From assembly GCF_016595495.1 (NCBI RefSeq), contig NZ_JAENIM010000041.1:216513-280512 (forward strand): a DNA stretch of 64,000 bases, in the 5' to 3' direction. Made by a program: the position numbers and the translations under genes. Each line of letters begins with the position of its first letter. Within the stretch, counting starts at the first letter, position 1. Below are positions 8,435 to 18,308 of the stretch, piece by piece. This stretch comes from Persicirhabdus sediminis (lineage in GTDB: Bacteria > Verrucomicrobiota > Verrucomicrobiia > Verrucomicrobiales > Akkermansiaceae). A model generated the notes under the pieces. That model searched no databases. It worked only from the letters and a program-made list of their open reading frames with translations, and was not told where the DNA came from.

Positions 8435-8665
8435 TTAGGAAACGCTAGCGAAAACGATATCGACAAAATTGACGCCTGGTAGTTGTTCAATCCACTCGTG
8501 GAGCTCGTGTGAATTTTTGGTATTGTTGCTCTCCGCGACTACTGGCAGCCAGCGATCTTCCAGCTGGCCAACTTCAATTTGGCTATGGTTAGAAAGCTGC
8601 TCTAGCGCAGACTTTCGTTGTTCTAACGAGTCGTTTAAAGTGAGCAATAGGGCATTAACAGGCAT
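8435..8665 (-). CDS. napD: NapD-like chaperone for NapA signal peptide
   Basis: The protein has about 76 residues from the ATG at 8665 (MPVNALLLTLNDS); upstream in-frame extension to 8752 is unlikely coding. Short ferredoxin-fold proteins of this size directly before napA are NapD, which binds the NapA Tat signal and holds back export until cofactor insertion. The pattern of a first beta strand, a middle helix and an ending such as GVNFVDIVFASVS fits. Similarity is weak by eye, so position carries much of the weight. It is the first gene of the operon. Confidence 0.7.
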   Translation of the reverse strand: MPVNALLLTLNDSLEQRKSALEQLSNHSQIEVGQLEDRWLPVVAESNNTKNSHELHEWIEQLPGVNFVDIVFASVS

Positions 8666-8816
8666 AGTTATGAAATTTACTGTATTAGGAATATTTAACC
8701 ATTGATTCAGGTAATGACAATCTCGAATAAAATATATTTCTTTGATAGCCAAAGAGATAGAAGTGAGTTAAATGTATGAATGAATTGCGTTTTTGTACGC
8801 ATCTTCCAACAAGTCT
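8666..8816. promoter_or_regulatory. Divergent promoter region between nap operon and cytochrome-NrfD operon
   Basis: The 151 bp between the two ATGs must hold promoters for both respiratory operons. It is AT-rich. A half-site TTGAT occurs near 8702, but no full FNR/Crp palindrome is seen. The Rrf2 gene at the end of the plus-strand operon is a candidate regulator of this region. Confidence 0.45.
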
Positions 8817-9479
8817 ATGGCCAATAAACAAAATGCAGGCAGGTTAGTTATCGCCATCGCGATCTTGATGATCGGAGGCATTATTACCGTCCTTTTCACC
8901 AGTTACATCATTGATGAACAGGAGCGGGAAGAATACGAAATTTACGAAGATGGGATTCAGACAACATGGACGCCAGGTGAAGCCCAATTTGAGGTAGAAA
9001 TTAACAGACCAACAGGCGTGCCTATGGTCGACTCGGGTAAGAAAAACTACGACGGTGAAGCGGTGATGGTGCGCTGCAATACCTGTCACGATAGCAAAGA
9101 GATGAATTTGTTAGTGACGAGCTCCAGCCAGCTTAAGGATTTCCACCAAGGTTTGGTATTTAATCACGGCGAGCTCAGCTGCTTGAGCTGCCACAATGCG
9201 GATAACTACGAAACATTGCGCCGTTCAGATGGCCAAGTGATCGCCTTCCAGAATGTGATGGAGCTGTGTGGCCAATGTCATGGTCCACGCATGCGAGATT
9301 ACAAGAGTGGATTGCACGGCGGCATGGTTGGCCACTGGGACCTGCAGCGTGGTGGCCGCAAGCGTAACAATTGCATCGATTGTCACGACCCGCACGCGCC
9401 AGCGTATCCGCAAGTTATGCCCGTATTCCCGCCAAAAGTTCGTGCGGGAAAAACCGTTAAAACTGAAACTAATCATTAA
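8817..9479 (+). CDS. Membrane-anchored tetraheme cytochrome c of quinol dehydrogenase module
   Basis: The protein has 220 residues from the ATG at 8817. One N-terminal membrane segment (about 10-31) is followed by a periplasmic domain with four haem sites: CNTCH, CLSCH, CGQCH and CIDCH. The final site is followed by DPHAP, common in multihaem cytochromes of Nrf/Qrc-type complexes. It lies directly before a four-cluster ferredoxin and a NrfD protein, and divergent from the nap operon. The likely role is to carry electrons from the NrfD/ferredoxin unit to the NapB-like cytochrome. It does not resemble NapC, which carries the N-terminal anchor and haems in a NapC/NirT fold. Confidence 0.88.
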   Translation: MANKQNAGRLVIAIAILMIGGIITVLFTSYIIDEQEREEYEIYEDGIQTTWTPGEAQFEVEINRPTGVPMVDSGKKNYDGEAVMVRCNTCHDSKEMNLLVTSSSQLKDFHQGLVFNHGELSCLSCHNADNYETLRRSDGQVIAFQNVMELCGQCHGPRMRDYKSGLHGGMVGHWDLQRGGRKRNNCIDCHDPHAPAYPQVMPVFPPKVRAGKTVKTETNH

Positions 9480-9490
9480 ACAGATCATAT

Positions 9491-10447
<957 letters not shown>

Positions 10448-10471
10448 GATAACGCCCAGCTACTACGATAT

Positions 10472-11740
10472 ATGAGTAATCACTCAGAGGATAATATGAA
10501 ACCTGATCAGCCGCATAGCGCGTCGTTTCACGCCACTAGTTATGGCAAGTTTCTGCGCATTGCCTTCAGGCTAGCTACTACTGGAAGTTGGACATTTTAC
10601 GTGTGGATGATTTTCCTAACCTGTGTGGCTCTTGTTGGAGCTAACGCATGGGCTATCCAAGTTAGGGATGGCATGATACGCACTGCGATGACTGACCACG
10701 TATCGTGGGGATTGTATATTGCCAACTTCACCTTTTTGGTAGGACTGGCGGCGGGGGGTGTGATGATGGTCATTCCCGCGTATATCTACAAAGATGAGGA
10801 TATGCATGATACGGTGATTATTGGTGAGCTGTTAGCTATCGCCTCCATTGTTATGTGTCTGATGTTTGTTATCGCTGACTTGGGCCGACCAGATCGATTC
10901 TGGCATATGTTGCCCTTAGTGGGGAAATTTAACTGGCCGATATCGATGCTTACCTGGGATGTGATTGTGCTTAACGGTTATCTGTTATTGAACCTGCATA
11001 TCTGTGGCTACCTGCTTTACAAAAGGTTCATCGGTGAGAAACCTAACCCAAAATGGTATGTGCCATTTGTTTTCATCAGTATTGCGTGGGCTATTTCTAT
11101 CCACACGGTGACTGCGTTTTTGTACTGTGGTTTGGGCGGTCGACCATTTTGGAATAGTGCCTTGTTAGCGCCGCGATTTTTAGCCACGGCATTTTGCGCA
11201 GGCCCAGCATTTATTATCTTGGTGCTGCAATTGATCCAGCGACTAACTTCAATGCACGTCGGCAAAGGCGCGGTGAAAACCTTAGTGAGCATCATGCGGA
11301 TCACGATTTTGATTAACCTGTTGATGTTAGTTTCCGAGCTATTTACTGAGTTCTACACGGGTGGCGCTCACGCTGAAGCCGCGATTTATATGTATTTTGG
11401 TCACAATGGCATGAATGCGTTAGTTCCATGGGTTTGGACCTCAGCCATCTTTGTTGTTATAGCTACAGTTTTGTTACTGCGGCCTAATGTTTACCAGCAT
11501 ACAAAGACGCTAACAGTCGCGTGTATTTTGATATTTATCGGTGTTTGGATAGAAAAAGGCATGGGTCTAATCATCCCTGGATTTATCCCTTCAACACTGC
11601 ACGAATGGGTTGAGTACGTGCCTAGTGCGATAGAGTGGAAGGTCTCCGCGGGCATCTGGGCAGCGGGTCTATTAGTTTACACTGTATTGTTAAAGGTTGC
11701 GATTCCTATATTTACAGATAGAGTCCGTGGCGACTCCTAA
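10472..11740 (+). CDS. nrfD: NrfD/PsrC-family integral membrane quinol oxidoreductase subunit
   Basis: The 422-residue protein is very hydrophobic, with about nine to ten membrane spans. HVSWGLYIANFTFLVGLAAGG near residues 75-100 is typical of the NrfD/DsrP/HmeC group, which binds menaquinol without haem. The third gene of the module, it starts 24 bp after the ferredoxin. It should oxidise menaquinol and pass electrons via the ferredoxin to the tetraheme cytochrome. The overlap with the following Rrf2 reading frame indicates co-transcription. The symbol is by family; the electron acceptor may be NapAB and not a nitrite reductase. Confidence 0.9.
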   Translation: MSNHSEDNMKPDQPHSASFHATSYGKFLRIAFRLATTGSWTFYVWMIFLTCVALVGANAWAIQVRDGMIRTAMTDHVSWGLYIANFTFLVGLAAGGVMMVIPAYIYKDEDMHDTVIIGELLAIASIVMCLMFVIADLGRPDRFWHMLPLVGKFNWPISMLTWDVIVLNGYLLLNLHICGYLLYKRFIGEKPNPKWYVPFVFISIAWAISIHTVTAFLYCGLGGRPFWNSALLAPRFLATAFCAGPAFIILVLQLIQRLTSMHVGKGAVKTLVSIMRITILINLLMLVSELFTEFYTGGAHAEAAIYMYFGHNGMNALVPWVWTSAIFVVIATVLLLRPNVYQHTKTLTVACILIFIGVWIEKGMGLIIPGFIPSTLHEWVEYVPSAIEWKVSAGIWAAGLLVYTVLLKVAIPIFTDRVRGDS

Positions 11741-11747
11741 TGAATGT

Positions 11748-12170
11748 ATGAATTGTGGATATGGAAAAATGTCTCGTTGTGCCGTTGCGGCGGTGAGTTA
11801 TCTAGCTGAATGTTATCCTAGTGGCCATAGAGCCAATTCTAGGGAAATAGCTGAGAATCGTAATTTGTCCCAAGCATTGGTGGCAAAGATTCTCACTGTG
11901 CTTTCGCGCGAGAAGATTGTTAATGGCACGCCTGGCCCAGGTGGTGGATATCTGCTGAACGTGGCTCCTGAGAAGTTGAGCCTAGCAGACATTGTACTTA
12001 TCTTTGAAGATCCAGAGAGCACAGACATGTGTCCTTACGGCCCTGATTGGTGCGGGTCTGAATCTCCTTGTCCTATGCATGACATGCTTGTGGAAATGCA
12101 GGAGTCTAGCGTGCAGAAAATGCGCGATACTCCATTTAGCATTTTCATCGGCAACTCGGCTAAAATTTAG
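11748..12170 (+). CDS. Rrf2-family transcriptional regulator with Fe-S cysteines
   Basis: The protein has about 140 residues from the ATG at 11748, 7 bp after the nrfD stop; an earlier in-frame start inside nrfD is possible. It shows the winged-helix pattern KMSRCAVAAVSYLAEC, NSREIAENRNLSQALVAKILTVLSREKIV and GPGGGYLL. Three cysteines (CPYGPDWCGSESPC, spacing C-x6-C-x5-C) lie where IscR/NsrR coordinate an iron-sulfur cluster. NsrR senses nitric oxide and IscR the cluster supply; the spacing matches neither exactly. The place at the end of the quinol dehydrogenase operon suggests it controls nitrate respiration genes, including itself. Confidence 0.88.
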   Translation: MNCGYGKMSRCAVAAVSYLAECYPSGHRANSREIAENRNLSQALVAKILTVLSREKIVNGTPGPGGGYLLNVAPEKLSLADIVLIFEDPESTDMCPYGPDWCGSESPCPMHDMLVEMQESSVQKMRDTPFSIFIGNSAKI

Positions 12171-12224
12171 TCGAAATCAAGAAATTTAGTTAGTTGTAAT
12201 TCAAGTTAGACAACTAAGGAGACA

Positions 12225-12269
12225 CAAAAAAAGCGGTATGAATTGCGAATGTCGCAATTCCCACCGCTT
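12225..12269 (-). terminator. Intrinsic terminator after phoU
   Basis: Arms of 18 bp with two mismatches (AAGCGGTATGAATTGCGA and its near complement) flank a 3-nt loop at 12231-12269. A run of A at 12225-12232 gives the U-tract on the minus strand, 20 bp after phoU. It may also stop the Rrf2 transcript coming from the other side. Confidence 0.85.
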
Positions 12270-12292
12270 GTGTTAGCTAGCAAGTCCTGCGA

Positions 12293-13015
12293 CTATGCTT
12301 GGTTTGTTTGATTAGCAGCCGCTTCTAATACGGAGCTAGGGATATCGTCGCTGTGACGGATATCTTCTGATGAAGCCGCAAAGACAACTTCTTCAGCGAT
12401 GTCGATTGCTAGCTCGCCAATACGCTCGAGCCATCGGCAGATGAATAGAATGTTGAGGTACTCGCGGTACTCTGGGCATTCGTTTTCTACTTCGCGTGAG
12501 AACTTGCGAGAGATCTTTTTGTGCATTTTGTGCACTTCCTCTTCTTGGTTGATGAGGGCGATGGCTTGGTTGAGATCAAGGTCGCTGTAGGCAGTAACCG
12601 CATTTTTGAGCATGGTGCTGACTAGCTCATAGAGTGGCTCGATGGCAGTAACACGTGGGATCTCTTGGCCTTTGATGATTTTGCGTGAGCGCTTGGCAAT
12701 GCTTACAGCTAGGTCAGATGCGCTTTCAAAGTTAGAAGAAATCTTCATGGTGGCGATGACCAAGCGAAGGTCTGAGGCTACCGGACGGTATTTCAGCATG
12801 ATGGCCATGCCTTGGCGGTCGACTTCGAGCTCGAGTAGATCTTCGTCGTCATCAGCTGCGATGGCTTGGTTGCATAAGGTTTTATCGCGCTCGATCAATC
12901 CGCGAATGGAGTTGTCGAGGTTGCGCAGCGCTGCTGAGCCCATCATCAATGTTGTGGACTTGAACTCGGTGAGTGAGTCGTTGAATGAATCTAGAATGTG
13001 TCCTCCAGTGTGCAT
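12293..13015 (-). CDS. phoU: Phosphate signalling protein PhoU
   Basis: The 240-residue all-helical protein is made of two PhoU repeats; the first holds LMMGSAALRNLDNSIRGLIERD and DDEDLLELEVDRQGMAIMLKYRPVASDLR, the second LINQEEEVHKMHKKISRKF. PhoU links the Pst transporter to PhoR and silences the Pho regulon when phosphate is plentiful; the E/D-rich repeats bind metal clusters in structures. It lies about 40 bp after pstB and is the last gene of the pst operon, as in many bacteria. A strong terminator follows. Confidence 0.96.
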   Translation of the reverse strand: MHTGGHILDSFNDSLTEFKSTTLMMGSAALRNLDNSIRGLIERDKTLCNQAIAADDDEDLLELEVDRQGMAIMLKYRPVASDLRLVIATMKISSNFESASDLAVSIAKRSRKIIKGQEIPRVTAIEPLYELVSTMLKNAVTAYSDLDLNQAIALINQEEEVHKMHKKISRKFSREVENECPEYREYLNILFICRWLERIGELAIDIAEEVVFAASSEDIRHSDDIPSSVLEAAANQTNQA

Positions 13016-13057
13016 ATAAATTGTTTCTAGTTAAAGTTAGTAATCGGGGTGTGATTC

Positions 13058-13984
13058 TTAGCCGAAACGGCCACTGATGTAGGCCTCTGTACGTTGCTCA
13101 GCTGGGTTGGTGAAGATTTTGTTAGTTTCATCGTATTCGATGAGTTCGCCAAGGTAGAAGAAGGCGGTTCTATCTGAAACACGGCTAGCTTGCTGCATGC
13201 TGTGCGTAACGATGACGATGGTGAAGTCTTGGCGCAGATCCATGATCAGCTGCTCAACTTTAGCGGTGGCGATAGGATCGAGTGCGGAGCACGGTTCATC
13301 CATGAGGATGACCTTTGGCTGAACGGCAATCGTTCTGGCGATGCAGAGACGTTGCTGCTGACCACCGGAGAGCCCGAGCGCGCTGGTTTTGAGACGGTCT
13401 TTGACCTCGTCCCAGAGAGCGGCTCCACGCAGGCTTTTCTCCACAGCTTCATCGAGCTTGGATTTATTTTTGATGCCTTGAATGCGAAGTCCGTAGGCGA
13501 CGTTATCGTAGATGCTTTTTGGGAATGGATTGTATTTCTGGAATACCATGCCGACTTGCTTGCGCAGCTCGATGGCTGATACATCCTTGGCGTGAATGTC
13601 TTGGCCCATGATGCGGATTTCACCGTGGCTGATCATGGATGTTTCCACCAGATCGTTCATGCGGTTGAGACAGCGAAGAAGGGTCGATTTACCACAGCCT
13701 GATGGGCCAATAAATGCGGTCACCTGCTTAGGCGCAATATCGAGTGAAATGTCTCTGAGTGTATTGGTTTTGCCATTATCGTAGCTGAAAGAAACATTAT
13801 CGATTTCAATCACTGGTTTGGTCTCAGTGGCTGATGGTGTTGATGCGGCGGAAGATGGCTGTGTGTGCTGGTCCATGGTCTTAGGCGTGGTAGACGGCGT
13901 GTCAGAAATTGTTGCCTTGGCGGCGGGCTCTTTGACGAGAGTATCCATATTAAATAATTTGTCGATTGTGGAGGGGGTTACCAT
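13058..13984 (-). CDS. pstB: Phosphate ABC transporter ATPase PstB
   Basis: This 308-residue cytoplasmic ATPase powers phosphate import. Walker [10 protein letters not shown] is at 93-101, with the PstB-typical RCLNRMND next to it, signature [13 protein letters not shown], and Walker [14 protein letters not shown]. The first 55 or so residues (Ser/Thr/Pro-rich) are longer than in typical PstB (about 260 residues). The ATG at 13984 overlaps the pstA stop by 7 nt, pointing to translational coupling; an ATG at 13948 would remove only 12 of the extra residues. Confidence 0.96.
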   Translation of the reverse strand: MVTPSTIDKLFNMDTLVKEPAAKATISDTPSTTPKTMDQHTQPSSAASTPSATETKPVIEIDNVSFSYDNGKTNTLRDISLDIAPKQVTAFIGPSGCGKSTLLRCLNRMNDLVETSMISHGEIRIMGQDIHAKDVSAIELRKQVGMVFQKYNPFPKSIYDNVAYGLRIQGIKNKSKLDEAVEKSLRGAALWDEVKDRLKTSALGLSGGQQQRLCIARTIAVQPKVILMDEPCSALDPIATAKVEQLIMDLRQDFTIVIVTHSMQQASRVSDRTAFFYLGELIEYDETNKIFTNPAEQRTEAYISGRFG

Positions 13985-16131
13985 TTGATCTTGTTACGAA
14001 TGCGAATGCGCAGGTAAACTGAGACGCCAGCCAATGACATGACGAGCATGAGGAATACGAGTACGGATCCGTACTGCATAGGCTCAGTGTATTGTGATTG
14101 TGGGATACGTCCGGCGACGGTGTAAATGTGGTAGGGCATGGCCTGCACTGATTGCTGGAGGAATTCTAAGAAGGCACCAAATCCATGTGATTGAAGTCCT
14201 TCCCAAGGCAGCAGCGAGCGCTCGGCGACGGCGGCTGTGAACATGATAGGGGCGGTCTCACCGGCGACTCGAGTAATGCCGAGCACCGAGGCTGTGAGAA
14301 TACCAGGGAATGCGTATGGCAATACCGCAGTGCGGATGGATTGCCACTTGCTGGCTCCCAGCGCGAGTGAGGCTTCGCGGAAGCCCATCGGCACCGCTTG
14401 CAGTGATTCCTCACAGGCGGTAATGATGACGGGGAGAACCATGATCGCGAGAGTGAATCCACCAGCGAGCATACATGTTCCCCAGCCTTGGAAGCTGAGA
14501 TATGTCCAGCCATTGTAGAAGCGAGCCTTGCCATTGGCTGAGGCGGCGGCAACTACGTCTGATGTCTTATGATGGCTTTCGGCCATGAAGATGCTGTTAT
14601 TTTCAATGTCGCGCAGGTTTGGTTCGCTGGCGATTTTGGCTAGAGGCACACGCAGAACAACGTTGTTACTAGATGATGGTGTATCTGTGATCTGTGGGGC
14701 GATGAGCACAAAGAGGCCCAGGCCAAAGAGACCAAATACGATGGATGGCACACCAGCTAGGTTGAGCATGGCAAGGCGAACGGTTTTGAGAAATCTTCCT
14801 TTGCGAGCGTACTCGTTGAGGTAGATAGCGCTGGCAATACCTGTGATCAGAGCAACAGTCATGCAGATGATGACGAGCAGGGCGGTACCAATGATTGGGC
14901 CAAGAATACCACCACCTGAGTAGGAGTGTGAGTGTTCGTCGAGAATGTTCAGCGCTCCAGAACCTGCATTTTCACCTTTGAGTTCTAGCTGAACTTCATT
15001 TGGCGCGAGAATTTGAGCGTCTTTGCTGAGGTCAAATCGCACAAATGGCTTTTTCACTTCGTAGTTGCTCACATTGCTGATTTTGAAATCAGGGTTGTCG
15101 CGTACGACTTGCTCAAAGGCGGCTGTAGGCAAGCTAAGAGTAACAGCTTCTTTGAGGTCTAGCTCGACGGCTCCACGCTCAGTATTGTGCAGACTGACAA
15201 AGCTGGCATTTGGGTTGGCTAATTTGAGAATATCCAGGACTTTTGAAGCCAGTTCGTATTGGCCAGCTGGCATGGAGAATTGCAGGAAGTCTTGCACACT
15301 TACTTGCGGTTCTACTTTGCTGAATGGCAGACCACCTTCTTCAGCGAGACAGGCTGCGTACTGAGCTTGGCTAAGTGTGACGACTTGGCTGTTGGGGATC
15401 TTGGTGGACCTGATTTGATTGCGTTCGTCATCGTTGAATGACTGCAGCATGATGTAAATCAGAGTCGTTGGGTTGAGCGCGTCGTAGGTGGCTTTGTTAA
15501 TCTCATAGTCGCCTTTTTCTACGCGGACGCGGAAGTAGTTGGTCTCTTCTGAAACAGGAGTCAGCTCACCAGCTACGATTTCAGGGTCGACTTTTTTGAT
15601 TTCTTCCAGCTGCTCGCTGGTGACGCGGAACTCGGAGTCAGCGCTGAGATTGAAGCCAACTTGGGCATCTCTAGAGCGTGACAAGAAACCAACGCGGAAG
15701 TCGTGGTTATTGTTTTCGATTAGCTGCAGGTAGCCGTCACCGATGATGGTACCTGGCTGCAGATCGAAGCGAGTGTGCGGGTAGCTTTTTTCAAACTCCT
15801 CACTGTTTTCAACAGGAAGCTTCTTGTTGTCACCTACGATTCTTTCAAATCCATCAGCTGAGATTTCTAGGCCTTCCGTGGCGGCAACATCAAGTACAGT
15901 GAGTGTTTGAGGTTTCTCCGTGAGGAAGCTGAATCCTTTGTCCCAGAGAACTGGTGCGCCATTTTTGATGATGGTGCCAAAGACGACTAAGGCACTGATG
16001 AGGATGGAATAAGTGGCAATGAGAAGAACTGAGCGCTGGATGCGTTCGATGGTTCTCAAACGGCTTTTGCCTTGCTTAAATGGGTTCAAGCTAGTGGCAA
16101 TAGCGTCTTTTTTATCAGGTAAAGAGCTCAT
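13978..16131 (-). CDS. pstA: Phosphate ABC transporter permease PstA, with large extra periplasmic domain
   Basis: The C-terminal 300 residues are a normal PstA permease, with the EAA-loop [22 protein letters not shown] and membrane spans from about 410 on. At 717 residues it is more than twice the usual length. Between the first span (about 32-54) and the second lies about 350 residues of mixed alpha/beta sequence, expected in the periplasm, with repeated 'F...L..D' phrases ([38 protein letters not shown]). A further insertion of about 65 residues lies in a later loop. The partner PstC is enlarged too, so the two additions may pack together. Phosphate import is secure from context; the role of the insert is unknown. 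Confidence 0.93.
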   Translation of the reverse strand: MSSLPDKKDAIATSLNPFKQGKSRLRTIERIQRSVLLIATYSILISALVVFGTIIKNGAPVLWDKGFSFLTEKPQTLTVLDVAATEGLEISADGFERIVGDNKKLPVENSEEFEKSYPHTRFDLQPGTIIGDGYLQLIENNNHDFRVGFLSRSRDAQVGFNLSADSEFRVTSEQLEEIKKVDPEIVAGELTPVSEETNYFRVRVEKGDYEINKATYDALNPTTLIYIMLQSFNDDERNQIRSTKIPNSQVVTLSQAQYAACLAEEGGLPFSKVEPQVSVQDFLQFSMPAGQYELASKVLDILKLANPNASFVSLHNTERGAVELDLKEAVTLSLPTAAFEQVVRDNPDFKISNVSNYEVKKPFVRFDLSKDAQILAPNEVQLELKGENAGSGALNILDEHSHSYSGGGILGPIIGTALLVIICMTVALITGIASAIYLNEYARKGRFLKTVRLAMLNLAGVPSIVFGLFGLGLFVLIAPQITDTPSSSNNVVLRVPLAKIASEPNLRDIENNSIFMAESHHKTSDVVAAASANGKARFYNGWTYLSFQGWGTCMLAGGFTLAIMVLPVIITACEESLQAVPMGFREASLALGASKWQSIRTAVLPYAFPGILTASVLGITRVAGETAPIMFTAAVAERSLLPWEGLQSHGFGAFLEFLQQSVQAMPYHIYTVAGRIPQSQYTEPMQYGSVLVFLMLVMSLAGVSVYLRIRIRNKIKW

Positions 16132-16152
16132 GATAAGAAGTGTGTAAAGTGA

Positions 16153-18123
16153 TTAACGATCGCTGTAACGACGCAGAATGGTCTGAGCGGTAAAGTTGAG
16201 ACTGAGAGAAACAATAAAGAGAACGAGGCCGACCATAAACAGGGCTCCCCAGTGGAGTGAGCCTTGTACGACTTCGCCAATTTCTTGCGCGAGAATACCG
16301 GTCATCGAGTGAGCTGGATCAGTGAAAGCCGTTGGGATTTTAATCCGTCCACCCATGACGAGTAGAACGACCATGGTTTCACCGACGATGCGGCCAAAAC
16401 CAAGCAGAACAGCGGCGATGATGCCTGATAGGCAGCTAGGAAGAATAACCTTGAGCACCGTCTGCAGATTAGTTGCGCCGAGTGCAAGTGAGGCTTCCTT
16501 GTAGGATTTTGGCACGTTATTCAGCGCATCTTCGGCGAGAGTGAAGATGGTTGGGGTAGCCATAAATGCGAGCAGGATGCCGGCGTTGAGCATGGTGAGG
16601 CGACCTTCAATAGGGAAACCAGGAATCCAGGAAAGCGCTGGGTTTTGGCCAATATCAAAGAGGAACTGACCGAGCACAACCACACCAAAGAAGGCGAGTA
16701 CGATTGACGGAATGGCCTGAATAAACTCGATGACAGGTTTGACGATGTTTTGCTCAACTGGTGAGGCAAGGCGGTTGACGTAAATGGCTCCGCCTACGGC
16801 AAATGGTACGGCGAGTACAACCGCAATGATAGCGGCTCCGAGTGAACCGGTGAACAGTGGGAGAATCCCGTAGAAATCTTGCCAGCTGGAGTTAGTGATC
16901 CACTCCGTGCCAAAGAAGAAGCCGGTAACTGCTTGGCTCATTGGGTAGGCTTTGGTGTGGTCCCAAACTTCCATTTTCGCGCGGTTCTCGGCGAAGAGGT
17001 CGTAAATGCCACTCTTGATAGATGCGATCTCCTTCAAGCGCTTTTTCGCAGCTCCTGATTCAAATCCATCAGCTGATGGGATTTTTTCTAATGCCGCACG
17101 TGTGCTTGCTTCTAGCTGGGCCTGTAGCTCAGCGTGTTTGTCGAGCGAGTTGTAGAGCGGCTGGTTGAGTTTGGTGTAGTCTGGCTGGATTGTTAGGATG
17201 CGCTTGGCCTCAATGGCAAGTCGCTCTTTATCTTCATCAGAGCTGGCCAGTGCCGCACCTGACTCCAGAGCTAGACGTCTAGCTGACGAACTTTGATATT
17301 GCTGAGCTTGTTGTTTGGTAGAGATGGTTATTTTACGCAACTTGCTAACAAACTGGTCAAAATCTCTCTGCGGCTCACGCAGTAATGTATTGGCTTCAGC
17401 AAGGTCGAGCAGGTTTTGGTCCTTACTGATTTCGATAGATTTTTCAGCTAGAGATTTTTCGATTCTCTCGATGAATGCTGATTTTTCTCCAGTGACCAGA
17501 CGGGTGACAGCTGCCTGTCTGAGGTCGTCGAGATATTTAGGAGATGTCTCTAGCGTCTTGTCGGAAAGGTCGTTGTAGTTGATCGTTAGGGAGGCTTCTT
17601 CGGCTGCTTTTTTCAGCTGCTCTTGGGCTGTAGCTACACGCTGATGGCGGGCTTGTTTTTCAGACTCCTCAAGGTTCGGGTAGAAATCAATTTCTTCTAC
17701 TTGTTCCTCAGCGCGCTTCAGTTCTGTGATCTCGCTGTTCACTTTATTGCGCAGCATGTTGCGGATGGCACTATTGAGGCTTGGGATGTCGCCTTCTACG
17801 CCTTGGCGGTATTTGATTTCATAGCTGCGTGCCTCGGTAGCTAGTGAGGCGAGACGCTTCTGGGCAACAATCTGCGCCATTGGGTAGTCGGCAAATTCTT
17901 GTCCTGAAAGTCGGTATAACGAGAGGTTCTTGCGATAGTCAGGGAAGAAGAAAAAGGCTTCTTTTACCAAGAATAGGCAGATCAAAAAAATGACAATAAT
18001 GGCGATAATGGCGTTGCCTCCAAAGAAGTATTTTATCGCTTCTTGTTTACCAATGCCCATGATGCGGAAGCCTCCTTTTTTGGTTAGAAGGTGCTCATTA
18101 GTTGATGATTTTTTTGCTCTCAT
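16153..18123 (-). CDS. pstC: Phosphate ABC transporter permease PstC, with coiled-coil periplasmic insert
   Basis: The protein has 656 residues; standard PstC has about 300-320. The last 250 residues form the permease core, with [24 protein letters not shown] as EAA loop. After the first span (about 37-55) about 350 residues of charged, heptad-rich helix follow (for example ITELKRAEEQVEEIDFYPN and KKAAEEASLT), a likely periplasmic coiled coil. Start at 18123 (MRAKKSS); a second ATG 21 residues on is equally possible. The gene sits between pstS and pstA on the same strand, 22 bp before pstA. The coiled coil could be a scaffold reaching towards the outer membrane or PstS; that is inference. Confidence 0.92.
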   Translation of the reverse strand: MRAKKSSTNEHLLTKKGGFRIMGIGKQEAIKYFFGGNAIIAIIVIFLICLFLVKEAFFFFPDYRKNLSLYRLSGQEFADYPMAQIVAQKRLASLATEARSYEIKYRQGVEGDIPSLNSAIRNMLRNKVNSEITELKRAEEQVEEIDFYPNLEESEKQARHQRVATAQEQLKKAAEEASLTINYNDLSDKTLETSPKYLDDLRQAAVTRLVTGEKSAFIERIEKSLAEKSIEISKDQNLLDLAEANTLLREPQRDFDQFVSKLRKITISTKQQAQQYQSSSARRLALESGAALASSDEDKERLAIEAKRILTIQPDYTKLNQPLYNSLDKHAELQAQLEASTRAALEKIPSADGFESGAAKKRLKEIASIKSGIYDLFAENRAKMEVWDHTKAYPMSQAVTGFFFGTEWITNSSWQDFYGILPLFTGSLGAAIIAVVLAVPFAVGGAIYVNRLASPVEQNIVKPVIEFIQAIPSIVLAFFGVVVLGQFLFDIGQNPALSWIPGFPIEGRLTMLNAGILLAFMATPTIFTLAEDALNNVPKSYKEASLALGATNLQTVLKVILPSCLSGIIAAVLLGFGRIVGETMVVLLVMGGRIKIPTAFTDPAHSMTGILAQEIGEVVQGSLHWGALFMVGLVLFIVSLSLNFTAQTILRRYSDR

Positions 18124-18171
18124 TTTTTAGGCTACTGCGTTGAGTTCGAGTTGGTAGCTAAAGGGGGGAAA

Positions 18172-18204
18172 AGCCGTACTCGATGATGGGACTCGAGTAC
18201 GGCT
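18172..18204 (-). terminator. Hairpin between pstS and pstC, partial terminator/attenuator
   Basis: Perfect 12-bp arms, AGCCGTACTCGA at 18172-18183 and TCGAGTACGGCT at 18193-18204. On the minus strand the stem is followed by four U and then C-rich sequence, so termination is probably partial. Such hairpins often keep pstS mRNA more abundant than the permease mRNA. Confidence 0.6.
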
Positions 18205-18230
18205 ATATGTGAATTAGTTCAATTTAAATT

Positions 18231-18251
18231 CTTAATTATTCGCGAATTAAG
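18231..18251 (-). other. AT-rich hairpin downstream of pstS
   Basis: Arms CTTAATT and AATTAAG around a 7-nt centre, 58 bp after the pstS stop and before the stronger hairpin at 18172-18204. Probably part of the pstS 3' mRNA end structure; weak on its own. Confidence 0.35.
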
Positions 18252-18308
18252 CATATGATCGGCATTATTAGCCAGTCTAATTAGCTCAATTGTAGTTTGT
18301 TAAGGAAA

